Below are positions 1-5,925 of a stretch of 7,532 bases of DNA, piece by piece. The DNA is from an uncultured Collinsella sp. Lineage in GTDB: Bacteria; Actinomycetota; Coriobacteriia; Coriobacteriales; Coriobacteriaceae. The notes below the pieces were generated by a model that saw only the letters and a list, made by a program, of their open reading frames with translations, was not told the DNA's origin and made no database searches. The number at the start of each line of letters is the position of its first letter. Position 1 is the first letter of the stretch. The translations under genes and the position numbers were made by a program. The stretch is taken from assembly GCA_937950415.1 (NCBI GenBank), contig CALFDL010000258.1:1-7532 (forward strand), in the 5' to 3' direction.

Positions 1-117
1 CCACAGGTCGATGCCCGCCTCCGGCTCGTCGAAGATCATCAGGTCGCTCTGCCGCGCCAGAATGGTGGCGAGGGCTCGACCCCGTCTTCGGCCGCACCAC
101 AACCGCCCGCCGGCGAA
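1..117 (-). pseudogene. ABC transporter ATPase remnant (SufC-like), 5' end missing
   Basis: Read on the minus strand, bases 1-69 encode ATILARQSDL followed by MIFDEPEAGIDLW. This is the Walker B strand (LMIFDEPEAGID) of an ABC ATPase, and EPEAGID suggests the SufC-like class involved in Fe-S cluster assembly. Further upstream the same frame gives FAGGR at 103-117, perhaps a trace of the FSGGE signature. The residues between do not match the family and the spacing is about five residues too long. The frame is closed by TAA at 136-138, with no plausible start, Walker A or Q-loop in the window. Indels near 70-95 would restore a KRVE-like stretch. I read it as a decayed or truncated gene whose 3' part continues off the left edge. 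A sequencing or contig-end error is the main alternative. The Walker B call is firm; the pseudogene call is inference. Confidence 0.6.
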
Positions 118-142
118 TAACGCCCGCGAGCGGATTTAGCCT

Positions 143-171
143 GCCTTGCCCCGAGCGCATCGGGGTATCAT
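143..171 (+). promoter_or_regulatory. Possible comF promoter
   Basis: TATCAT at 166-171 differs from the consensus -10 by one base. The -35 is poor: GCCTTG at 143-148 gives a 17-bp spacer. The spacer is itself a hairpin-forming repeat, CCCCGA (149-154) and TCGGGG (160-165) around GCGCA, which could be an operator. A start near 178 would place the RBS-masking hairpin at the extreme 5' end of the mRNA. Weak evidence overall. Confidence 0.3.
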
Positions 172-183
172 AGCGCTGAATCA

Positions 184-219
184 ACAACCCTCCCTGCGAC
201 CGAACGTAGGGAGGGTTGT
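184..219 (+). promoter_or_regulatory. Hairpin masking the comF ribosome binding site
   Basis: Bases 184-198 pair with 205-219 in a continuous 15-bp stem (one G-U) around the loop ACCGAA. The 3' arm contains GGGAGGG at 209-215, which is the Shine-Dalgarno sequence, 7 nt before the TTG start at 223. The 5' arm supplies the complementary CCCTCCC at 188-194. No U-tract follows, so it is a poor intrinsic terminator for the plus strand. The arrangement predicts translational repression of comF unless the stem is opened. The pairing is directly visible; the regulatory role is inferred. Confidence 0.55.
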
Positions 220-222
220 GTC

Positions 223-1029
223 TTGAAGAGCCATCTGAACATATTGAGCTGTCTGCAGGGTGCCGGTGCCCTACCGTTTGCGGACGAATTGCTACCGTTT
301 GCCGAGCGGGTGGCACGCGAGGCGCTCGAGGCATTGTCGCCAACACGATGTGCCGGCTGCGAGCGCCCCGGTGCGCTTATTTGCCAAGACTGCCTGGCCG
401 CGCTCACGCTCATCGACCCACGTCATAGCTGTACCCGATGCGGCGCCCCGTTTGGGGATTTGCTGTGCACTGAGTGTTCGGTCGAGGGCACGTCCTCGGC
501 AATGGCGGAGGCGCTCGACCGCTGCCTGGCGTGCGCCGTCTATGCGCATCCGCTGCCGCGCATCATTAAAGCGTACAAGGACGCGGGCGAGCGACGCCTG
601 GCGCCGTATCTGGCGGAGCTGCTCTACGACACCGCCCTGCATGCCCAGGTCGTAGCGCCCGAACGCTTAGGAGGTGTGCTGTCCGGTGCGGATGCGGTGG
701 TGTTTGTGCCTGCGACGGCGGCAGCGTTTCGGCGGCGTGGTTTTGATCATATGGAGGCTATTGCGCGCCCATTTTGCGAGCTGTCGGGTGTTCCCCTGCT
801 CGATGCCCTCGTCAAGTACGGGCATGGCGACCAGCGCGAACTCGGTCGTGAGGAGCGCCGCGAGCGTGCCCAAGGCATGTACGAGACGGTTGGGGACGTG
901 CACGGCCGCCGCCTATTGCTTATCGATGACGTTATCACCACGGGCGCGACCATGGCAGCAGCCTCGGCGGAGCTCAAGCGTGCCGGCGCTGCGGCAGTCG
1001 ATGGCCTTGCTATCGCACGCGTTTGGTAG
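223..1029 (+). CDS. comF: ComF family phosphoribosyltransferase-like protein
   Basis: This 268-residue protein belongs to the ComF/GntX family (COG1040), cytoplasmic proteins needed for uptake of transforming DNA in competent bacteria. Two zinc-ribbon pairs lie at the N-terminus (C43/C46 with C54/C57, then C70/C73 with C82/C85). Next comes a VPATAAAFRRRGFDH stretch (162-176) matching the family's VPL...RERGFNQ block. The PRPP-binding loop LLLIDDVITTGATM is at 231-244 with the acidic pair D235-D236. Length is slightly above the usual 220-250 residues because of about 40 extra N-terminal residues. I chose the TTG at 223 because GGGAGGG sits 7 nt upstream; GTG at 310 is the alternative but lacks as good a site. 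That Shine-Dalgarno is inside a 15-bp hairpin. The next gene starts 10 nt after the stop, so the two are probably co-transcribed. No other competence gene is in the window. Confidence 0.9.
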   Translation: MKSHLNILSCLQGAGALPFADELLPFAERVAREALEALSPTRCAGCERPGALICQDCLAALTLIDPRHSCTRCGAPFGDLLCTECSVEGTSSAMAEALDRCLACAVYAHPLPRIIKAYKDAGERRLAPYLAELLYDTALHAQVVAPERLGGVLSGADAVVFVPATAAAFRRRGFDHMEAIARPFCELSGVPLLDALVKYGHGDQRELGREERRERAQGMYETVGDVHGRRLLLIDDVITTGATMAAASAELKRAGAAAVDGLAIARVW

Positions 1030-1039
1030 GGGTGGTTTT

Positions 1040-2149
1040 GTGGCAGTGAAGATTGAGCGGCGCAACGAGCCGACAGACGAACAGCTAGCGGCTTCCGTAA
1101 TCCTAACAGGCGCTTCGGCGCTGCGCATGATGCGCGCCGAGCGCCGGCAGATGGGCTATATCAGCTGGAAGGACCTTAATCCCGATGAAGAGCGCCGTGT
1201 GCTGCGCACGTCGTCGCCTTCGACCGAGGATATCTATCTTCCCGACTTGGTGCGAATTGGAGCCAAAAGCGGCGAGGTGCAAGAAGATCTGTGCTTGCTG
1301 GTGGGATCTGCGGCGCAGCGCCGCCGCATGCCTGGCGTGGGCTGGTCCGTGTGTTCCGGGTTGCCCGCCGGCTCGATTCTAGAGGTGGAACCGGGGGTGT
1401 ACAGCCTATCTCCCGAGGCCCTTTGTGTTGCCGTTGCCCGCGAGGTCGGCTGTATCCAGGCATTTGCCCTGGCCCAGGAGCTGTGCTCTAAGATTTCACT
1501 GAGCGACCGCGGGAAGTATCTGCCTCCCTACACCTCGCCTGTTACGAATAGACTTGCAAAGGACAAGGACCAGCCAGCAGACGTGGGCTACTTTGAAGTC
1601 GAGCCGGTGCTGACGCCCGATCGCCTGGCAGATTATCTCGCGGTATACAAGGGGAACACGGCCAAACAACTGCAGCGTCTGTGTCCCTATCTTTCGGAAA
1701 ACCTGCGCTCACCCATGGAGTGCATCATGCTCGCCCTGTTTTCGCTTCCGTTTTCCTATGGCGGGTTTGCCTGCGGACCTTTTAAGACCGACTACAAGAT
1801 CGAGTTCGATGACCGTGCGCAGGCAATCTCGGGGATGCCTCATGCAGTTTGCGATGCGTATCAAGAGGTAGCCCGGTTTGACCTGGAATACAACGGTGAG
1901 CTGGGCCATTCCTCTCGGAGGGGACGTATCCATGATGAAAAGCGCAACACGGGCTTGATTACTATGGGAATCGAGGTCGCGACGGTCAATAGCGAAATGC
2001 TCTGTGACATGGAAGCGATGGAAGCGCTCGCATGGCGCATCCACCAGCGTATGGGTAAGCGGTACCGGAATCGTGTCGATGCCCGCAGGAAGAAGCAAGA
2101 GGCGTTGCTTAATACGCTGCGGGCGTGTTTTGGGCTTAAGCCGGTCTAA
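1040..2149 (+). CDS. Uncharacterised protein with Vsr/DUF559-like nuclease-fold C-terminus
   Basis: This 369-residue protein starts at GTG 1040, with AGGGG at 1028-1032 as Shine-Dalgarno; the same frame is open further upstream but that part overlaps comF. The N-terminal half (SALRMMRAERR near 27-37, PGVYSLSPEALC further on) resembles the leader domain of orphan coriobacterial proteins, some of which are described as AbiEi-like. The C-terminal half has features of the Vsr/DUF559 branch of PD-(D/E)XK nucleases: RSPMECIML with E227, then FDLEYNGE (280-287) including E283, H290, and HDEKRN (298-303) with D299 and R302 ahead of LITMGIEV. Whether the active site is complete cannot be decided by eye. 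It sits 10 nt behind comF and looks co-transcribed. Codon choice appears less G/C-biased than in degV or the dehydrogenase (CTA, AGA and TCA occur), which may mean later acquisition. I assign no function; a DNA-processing or antitoxin-type role is possible. The gene call is firm, the fold assignment moderate. Confidence 0.8.
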   Translation: MAVKIERRNEPTDEQLAASVILTGASALRMMRAERRQMGYISWKDLNPDEERRVLRTSSPSTEDIYLPDLVRIGAKSGEVQEDLCLLVGSAAQRRRMPGVGWSVCSGLPAGSILEVEPGVYSLSPEALCVAVAREVGCIQAFALAQELCSKISLSDRGKYLPPYTSPVTNRLAKDKDQPADVGYFEVEPVLTPDRLADYLAVYKGNTAKQLQRLCPYLSENLRSPMECIMLALFSLPFSYGGFACGPFKTDYKIEFDDRAQAISGMPHAVCDAYQEVARFDLEYNGELGHSSRRGRIHDEKRNTGLITMGIEVATVNSEMLCDMEAMEALAWRIHQRMGKRYRNRVDARRKKQEALLNTLRACFGLKPV

Positions 2150-2182
2150 TTCACGTCGAAAATAGGGGGTTAATCATAGCCC

Positions 2183-2399
2183 TGGCCAAAATATAGCAAA
2201 TATGAGTACTGCTACAAATTCAGTAACAGCAAAATCAAGGAATTTAGGACTCGGAGGCGGCATAAAGTAAGAAGATAATAAACAAATGTGGAATAACTAA
2301 GCATCAGATTGGTGACACTGAGCGCAAAATCTGTCCGAGAGGCCAAAATTGTCTGTTACTAAATTGGTGACAGTACTCATATTTGCCGTTTTTTGGCCA
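2183..2399. repeat. 217-bp inverted-repeat element, MITE-like
   Basis: The left arm (2183-2229) and right arm (2353-2399) are inverted copies of each other. Both ends are TGGCCAAAA, the core GCAAATATGAGTACTG is identical, and AGTAACAG closes the shared segment, with a few mismatches between. Shorter complementary patches continue inward, for example CTCGGA near 2240 against TCCGAG near 2335. The right half also carries a 10-bp direct repeat, ATTGGTGACA, at 2308-2317 and 2363-2372. GGCCAAAAT recurs at 2184-2192 and 2341-2349. The element is AT-rich compared with flanking genes and has no open frame of note. I see no clear target-site duplication. It could be a non-autonomous mobile element, a REP-type palindrome or a large RNA hairpin. 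The repeat is seen directly; its nature is inferred. Confidence 0.75.
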
Positions 2400-2400
2400 C

Positions 2401-2462
2401 GGCACCCCAAGAAGGGTGCCCCGGAGCTCCCCGTAGGGGAGCTCCGGGCTTCATGGGGGCAC
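2401..2462 (+). other. Cluster of G+C-rich hairpins with alternative pairing
   Basis: Three stems can form. Stem A is GGCACCC (2401-2407) with GGGTGCC (2414-2420). Stem B is a perfect 13-bp stem, 2420-2432 with 2436-2448, around a GTA loop. Stem C pairs GTGCCCC (2416-2422) with GGGGCAC (2456-2462) and would enclose most of B while excluding A. Only CTTCAT follows stem B, so there is no proper U-tract. It may still end transcription of the comF unit or insulate the downstream promoter. It begins two bases after the inverted-repeat element ends. Confidence 0.5.
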
Positions 2463-2520
2463 GAATAGCCCACTCCGACCTGCGAAATCTGTACTCGCGA
2501 TGCGAATGACGCCCCTAACC

Positions 2521-2549
2521 TTAAACTTTAGCTTGAACTTAGCTATAAT
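2521..2549 (+). promoter_or_regulatory. Putative promoter of the lipoprotein gene
   Basis: A perfect TATAAT (2544-2549) lies 17 bp after TTAAAC (2521-2526), a weak -35. The segment is markedly AT-rich inside G+C-rich DNA. Transcription would begin near 2556, giving a leader of about 325 nt before the lipoprotein start. Confidence 0.55.
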
Positions 2550-2555
2550 GCGCTT

Positions 2556-2880
2556 CGTTCCTACCAGGCTGTGGTTGCGGACGGACGAAATGCCCGTCCT
2601 AGTCCAAGACAGACGCGGTCAAAGGGATCCACGTAAGCGACCGCGTGCGCGCGGCGCGATCATGGCGCGTCCTAGATGTAAGCCGCACCGTCCGTTCTAC
2701 TTTCTTTGGGGCAATACCGCCTCGCGGGCGAGCGGGCCAGTCGTGAAGGTGGCTGCGGCCTCCCGAGCAAACACCCCGGTGCGCAAGTGTGGGGTCAAAT
2801 ACCAGGTCAGCTGGTGGGAACAATCTGATATTCCGCGCGACGCACGGATCGTATACGACACAGAAGGCAGGGTAGTGGAC
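2556..2880 (+). promoter_or_regulatory. Long, probably structured leader of the lipoprotein mRNA
   Basis: No convincing gene is present: the frame continuing upstream from the lipoprotein is open, but uses AGA, AGG, CTA, TTA and ATA codons unlike the real genes here. Several stems are possible. ACGCGGTC (2613-2620) pairs with GACCGCGT (2639-2646). GGACGG (2579-2584) can pair with CCGTCC (2594-2599) or, extended to CGGACGG (2578-2584), with CCGTCCG (2688-2694). ACCAG (2801-2805) pairs with CTGGT (2811-2815), and ACCCC (2773-2777) with GGGGT (2791-2795). CGTCCTAG is repeated at 2595-2602 and 2668-2675. I recognise no known riboswitch. The competing partners for CGGACGG are compatible with a switch, but this is inference. 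Confidence 0.35.
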
Positions 2881-3891
2881 ATGGTGAGGGGCAGCTTGAT
2901 GCACGCGGCTCGGTTAGGTGCTGGGACCGCAGCGGTCATCGCCGTTTTGGGCCTGAGCGGATGCGCGTTCAACCCGCTGTCTACGTTCGCGACTCCCACG
3001 ATCGACCAGATCGAGTACGAGACCGTCACGCCCACGGTGTCGGATGATGCCCTGGTCACTCCCGGAACCCTGACGGTTGCCCTCGATACTTCCGATGCGC
3101 CGCAGGCCATGCAGGGCGCCGACGGCGAGCTTACGGGGTATGCAGTCGACGCCGCCCGCGCCCTCGCAAGCCGCATGGGCCTTAAGGTCGCCTTTGTCGA
3201 TGCGTCCTCGGCTGGTTCCGCGCTCGGCGACAAAAAGGCTGATATCTTTATCGGCGAGATCAACTCCACGGACGGGGACGTTAGCTCGCTCGGCACCTGC
3301 CTGTACGATGCCGCTTCCGTGTTCGGTAGAACCAGCGATGGTGGGTCGCTAAACGTTTCCACCGATACCCTTAACACGTCTACTCTGGGTGTCCAGATGT
3401 CCTCGGCCTCGCAGGAGGCACTTGCTAAGCAGAGCATCACCGCCAACCAAAAGACCTACCCCAACATCAACGAGTGCTTTGAGGCGCTCGAGTCCGGCGA
3501 AGTCGACTATGTGATCTGCGACTCCACGGCCGGCGGCTACCTTGCACGCCTGATGAGCGAGATCTCCTATGTCGGTGCGCTCGAGGCGCCCTCGACGCTT
3601 GGTGTTGCGGGCCTCTCGTCCAATGACGAACTGTGCCGTGCCGTGAGCGATGCCCTCGACGGCATCACGGTCGACGGTACGCTCGAGGCGGTCCACTGCG
3701 TCTGGTATGGCACGATGCCCTACGACCTCACCACTAAGACAGTATCTGGTGTCAACCTTCAGTCGTCTGGCTCCGCATCCTCCGGCAGCGAGTCCTCCGA
3801 TTCCAACAATGAGACCGCATCCTCCGAAGACAAATCGTCCAGCCAGGAAGGCACCATCACCGACGACGACATTAACAAACTCAATAGCTAG
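2881..3891 (+). CDS. Solute-binding lipoprotein, family 3 (amino-acid ABC transporter type)
   Basis: A predicted 336-residue lipoprotein anchored outside the membrane. The signal peptide has arginines at 3 and 11, a hydrophobic core and the lipobox LSGC with the lipidated C28. A family-3 solute-binding fold (SBP_bac_3) runs from about GTLTVALDTSD (62-72) to HCVWYGTMPYDL (near 280); GYAVDAARALASRMGL and the closing DYVICDSTAGGYL region are typical. The C-terminal 45 or so residues are a Ser/Glu/Asp-rich, probably disordered tail. The family's usual MT.TPER segment, whose Arg binds the ligand carboxylate, reads IGEINSTDGDV here and has no Arg, so ligand choice may differ. No permease or ATPase gene is adjacent. 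ATG 2881 (AGGG 8 nt upstream) is chosen; ATG 2899 has GAGGGG 7 nt upstream and would also leave a usable signal peptide. An intrinsic terminator follows 66 nt after the stop. Confidence 0.82.
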   Translation: MVRGSLMHAARLGAGTAAVIAVLGLSGCAFNPLSTFATPTIDQIEYETVTPTVSDDALVTPGTLTVALDTSDAPQAMQGADGELTGYAVDAARALASRMGLKVAFVDASSAGSALGDKKADIFIGEINSTDGDVSSLGTCLYDAASVFGRTSDGGSLNVSTDTLNTSTLGVQMSSASQEALAKQSITANQKTYPNINECFEALESGEVDYVICDSTAGGYLARLMSEISYVGALEAPSTLGVAGLSSNDELCRAVSDALDGITVDGTLEAVHCVWYGTMPYDLTTKTVSGVNLQSSGSASSGSESSDSNNETASSEDKSSSQEGTITDDDINKLNS

Positions 3892-3957
3892 TTATTACTA
3901 GGGGTGGTGTCTCCCATACGTTGGAAAGGACATCTCTTCACGGTTTCAACACGCACT

Positions 3958-3991
3958 GCCGGGCTTCCCCAATAGGGGAGCCCGGCTTTTT
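3958..3991 (+). terminator. Intrinsic terminator after the lipoprotein gene
   Basis: GCCGGGCT (3958-3965) pairs with AGCCCGGC (3979-3986). The stem continues as CCCC/GGGG past a one-base bulge at T3966, with an AATA loop. Five Ts follow (3987-3991). This is a classic Rho-independent terminator and separates the lipoprotein unit from hpf. Confidence 0.92.
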
Positions 3992-4003
3992 CATCTCTAT
4001 AAA

Positions 4004-4208
4004 ACCAGCAGGTCAAAGCCAATTTTCGGGACCAAATACAAAGTCGCCGGCTCCCTCCTATAGCGCACTTTGCCATGGAAAAGTACGAGACTTCGGTATG
4101 CGGTATCAAGCAATCGTTATTCGGGTCTTTAGGAATCCGCGTGATTAAATGCACGGCAATGGGTACATAGCCAGTACAGTAAGTCCCCGAGGCAGATTGG
4201 AGCCACGT
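4004..4208 (+). ncRNA. Candidate structured RNA upstream of hpf (possible raiA motif)
   Basis: About 205 non-coding bases separate the terminator from the hpf start. They contain a plausible hairpin: CCA (4032-4034) with TGG (4076-4078), then CAAAGT-C-GC (4039-4047, bulged C) with GCACTTTG (4065-4072), and GCT (4050-4052) with AGC (4062-4064) inside. GGTC (4011-4014) could alternatively pair with GACC (4030-4033). GTAC occurs at 4083-4086, 4162-4165 and 4174-4177. The raiA RNA motif, described in Firmicutes and Actinobacteria, is roughly this size and lies upstream of raiA/hpf genes, so position and length fit. I could not match its consensus from memory. TATAAA at 3998-4003 could be a -10 box but has no good -35. 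Confidence 0.4.
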
Positions 4209-4793
4209 ATGGATATCAAGGTTTCTGGACGCAAGACGACGGTAACCGATGCTCTGCGTGCGCATGTGGATGAGAAGATCGGCGAGGCGCTCAAGGTTTT
4301 CGATATCGAGCCCATGACGGTCGACGTTGTACTTCGCTATGAGAAGAACCCCTCGAACCCCAACCCGGCAATCGTCGAGGTCACGGTTCGTGCCCGCGGT
4401 TCGGTGATTCGCGTTGCCGAGCACGGTGCAGATATGTACGCCGCCATCGACCTCTCCGCCGATAAGGTCACCCGCCAGCTGCGCAAGTTCAAGACCAAGG
4501 TCGTGGACAACCGCCAGGGCGGTGCCAGCGCCGCGGATGTCGTGCCGGTCGAGCGCGTCGAGGATCTGGCCGACCTGCTGCTGCCCGAGGAGGAGGACGA
4601 CCTGCTCGTCCGCGAGAAGGTCATCGACGTCACCCCGATGACTGAGGAGCAGGCGCTGGTGCAGACCGATCTGCTGGGTCACGACTTCTACGTGTTTGAG
4701 AACGCGACGACCGGCCTCATCAATGTGGTGTATCACCGTAAGAATGGTGGATATGGCATCATCAAGCCCCGTATCGAAACACTTGACGAGTAA
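4209..4793 (+). CDS. hpf: Ribosome hibernation promoting factor, long form
   Basis: This 194-residue protein binds the 30S decoding centre in stationary phase and, in its long form, drives formation of inactive 100S ribosome dimers. The N-terminal S30AE domain spans about residues 1-100, from MDIKVSGRKTTVTDALRAHV through ADMYAAIDLSADKVTRQLRK. An acidic linker rich in Glu and Asp follows near 118-134. The C-terminal dimerisation domain covers about 136-190 and ends with the conserved FYVF.N..TG..NVVY.RK.GGYG.I.P block. ATG 4209 is preferred over in-frame ATG 4149 because GGAG at 4199-4202 lies 6 nt before it and because the S30AE homology begins exactly at MDIKVSGR. The gene stands alone between two terminators and has a long structured leader, consistent with its own regulation. 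Confidence 0.95.
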   Translation: MDIKVSGRKTTVTDALRAHVDEKIGEALKVFDIEPMTVDVVLRYEKNPSNPNPAIVEVTVRARGSVIRVAEHGADMYAAIDLSADKVTRQLRKFKTKVVDNRQGGASAADVVPVERVEDLADLLLPEEEDDLLVREKVIDVTPMTEEQALVQTDLLGHDFYVFENATTGLINVVYHRKNGGYGIIKPRIETLDE

Positions 4794-4797
4794 AATA

Positions 4798-4819
4798 CGT
4801 TAACTTGCATGAGTTAACG
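4798..4819. repeat. Perfect 8-bp palindrome between hpf and its terminator
   Basis: CGTTAACT (4798-4805) and AGTTAACG (4812-4819) are perfect inverted copies around TGCATG, which is itself palindromic. It lies 4 bases after the hpf stop. It could be an RNA hairpin stabilising the 3' end or an operator for degV, which starts 55 bases downstream. Too AT-rich to act as a terminator on its own. Confidence 0.6.
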
Positions 4820-4822
4820 GTT

Positions 4823-4855
4823 GGCGGCCATCCCATGCGGGTGGCCGCCTTTTTT
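4823..4855 (+). terminator. Intrinsic terminator after hpf
   Basis: An 11-bp stem (4823-4833 with 4839-4849, one G-U) with a CATGC loop is followed by six Ts (4850-4855). The degV Shine-Dalgarno begins five bases later, so degV needs either readthrough or its own start. No clear promoter is visible between them. Confidence 0.93.
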
Positions 4856-4873
4856 ACGTAAGGAGTCGCTTTG

Positions 4874-5827
4874 ATGGACAAGGCTGCATCTACCGGCCAT
4901 TCGGACCGTTGCCGCATCGTCGTCGATACCTGCTGCGACTTTAGTCCCGAGGTCGCCGCGAACCTTGATGTCGATATCCTGGGTTTCCCCTTCATTATCG
5001 ATGGCGAAGAGCGCACGGATGACATCTGGTCGAGCATGAGCCCTAAGGAGTTCTACGACCGCATGCGCGCCGGTGCTCGCGTGTCCACCTCGGCTGTGTC
5101 GCTCGGTCGCTATATCGAGTTTTTTACCGAGTGCGCCAAAGAGGGCACGCCCACGGTCTACCTGTGCTTTACCTCGGCGCTGTCGTCGAGCTATAACTCC
5201 GCGTGCCAGGCGGCAGATGCCGTGCGCGCCGAGTATCCCAACTTTGAGCTCTACGTGGTCGACAACGCTCTGCCCTGCGCGACCGGCGCGCTCTTGGCGC
5301 TCGAGGCCGTGCGCCAGCGTTCGGCGGGACTGACCGCCAAGCAGCTGGTCGATTGGGCAAACGAGGCAAAAACCTACGTGCACGGCTACTTTACGCTCGA
5401 GAGCTTTGACGCACTGGCTGCCGGCGGCCGCATTCCTCCCGCGGCGGCGCAGCTCACGGCAAAGCTCGACGTCAAGCCCGAGCTCTCCTACGATCTGGCC
5501 GGCTCGCTGTCGCTGATTGGCGTCAACCGCGGCCGCAAGAAGGCGCTCAAGTCCATTCTCAAGTCGTTCCGCGAGAACTACGTGCCCGATCGCACCATGC
5601 CCATCGCCATCATGACGGCCGATGCCGAAAAGGACGGCGACTGGCTCGAAGCCGCCATCCGCAAGGAGGAAGGCTGCGCCGACGTCACGATCGTTCGCAG
5701 CTCCGTGGGTCCCACCATTGGCTCGCACGTGGGCCCCGGCATGGTGGCCTGCGCGTTTTGGGGTAAGAACCGCGCCGACAAGGCGTCGCTTTCCGACCGT
5801 ATCGCCCGCCGCGTGCGCGGTCAGTAG
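4874..5827 (+). CDS. DegV family fatty-acid-binding protein
   Basis: A 317-residue DegV protein (FakB class). Such cytoplasmic proteins hold a fatty acid in a buried pocket; FakB members present it to the kinase FakA for phosphorylation and entry into phospholipid synthesis. Family landmarks in order: IVVDTCCDF near 15-23, STSAVS (71-76, the usual TSQPS block), CFTSALSSSYNSA (98-110), FDALAAGGRI (178-187, the GGRI motif), and GPTIGSHVGPG (279-289), which closes the pocket. Size is slightly above the usual 280-290 residues, mainly through the first dozen residues. ATG 4874 is chosen with AAGGAG ending 8 nt upstream; TTG 4871 is in frame but less likely. No fakA partner is in the window and which fatty acid is bound cannot be told. 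The next gene starts 98 bases later with no clear terminator between, so readthrough is possible. Confidence 0.93.
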   Translation: MDKAASTGHSDRCRIVVDTCCDFSPEVAANLDVDILGFPFIIDGEERTDDIWSSMSPKEFYDRMRAGARVSTSAVSLGRYIEFFTECAKEGTPTVYLCFTSALSSSYNSACQAADAVRAEYPNFELYVVDNALPCATGALLALEAVRQRSAGLTAKQLVDWANEAKTYVHGYFTLESFDALAAGGRIPPAAAQLTAKLDVKPELSYDLAGSLSLIGVNRGRKKALKSILKSFRENYVPDRTMPIAIMTADAEKDGDWLEAAIRKEEGCADVTIVRSSVGPTIGSHVGPGMVACAFWGKNRADKASLSDRIARRVRGQ

Positions 5828-5925
5828 GCAAGCGCTGCGTCCGTTATCGCCCTCGACTCACAGCCCAAACGCTGGCACCGAGTATTCAACCTGGTAACAA
5901 CACCCAACCCAAAAGGAAAGGTTTC

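Noticed and set aside
674..1039. Upstream extension of the nuclease-fold gene frame
   Set aside because: It overlaps conserved comF coding sequence, and GTG 1040 has a good ribosome binding site.
2183..2399. CRISPR array
   Set aside because: Only one inverted pair and one 10-bp direct repeat; there is no regular repeat-spacer spacing and no cas gene.
2706..2725. GGGGCAATACCGC, which faintly recalls the T-box antiterminator
   Set aside because: No specifier loop or paired terminator/antiterminator structure, and key T-box bases differ.
2801..2815. ACCAGGTCAG, which recalls the signal recognition particle RNA core
   Set aside because: The essential GGAAG...AGCAGCC partner strand and tetraloop are absent; the match is chance.
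2500..2880. N-terminal extension of the lipoprotein in the same frame
   Set aside because: It overlaps the promoter-like TATAAT, uses codons rare in the other genes, and would bury the signal peptide and lipobox about 140 residues inside the protein.
4149..4208. Twenty-residue N-terminal extension of hpf
   Set aside because: S30AE homology starts at the ATG at 4209, which has its own GGAG site.
4814..5728. Minus-strand open frame of 304 codons opposite degV
   Set aside because: No recognisable protein features; it overlaps the hpf terminator and the well-supported degV gene.
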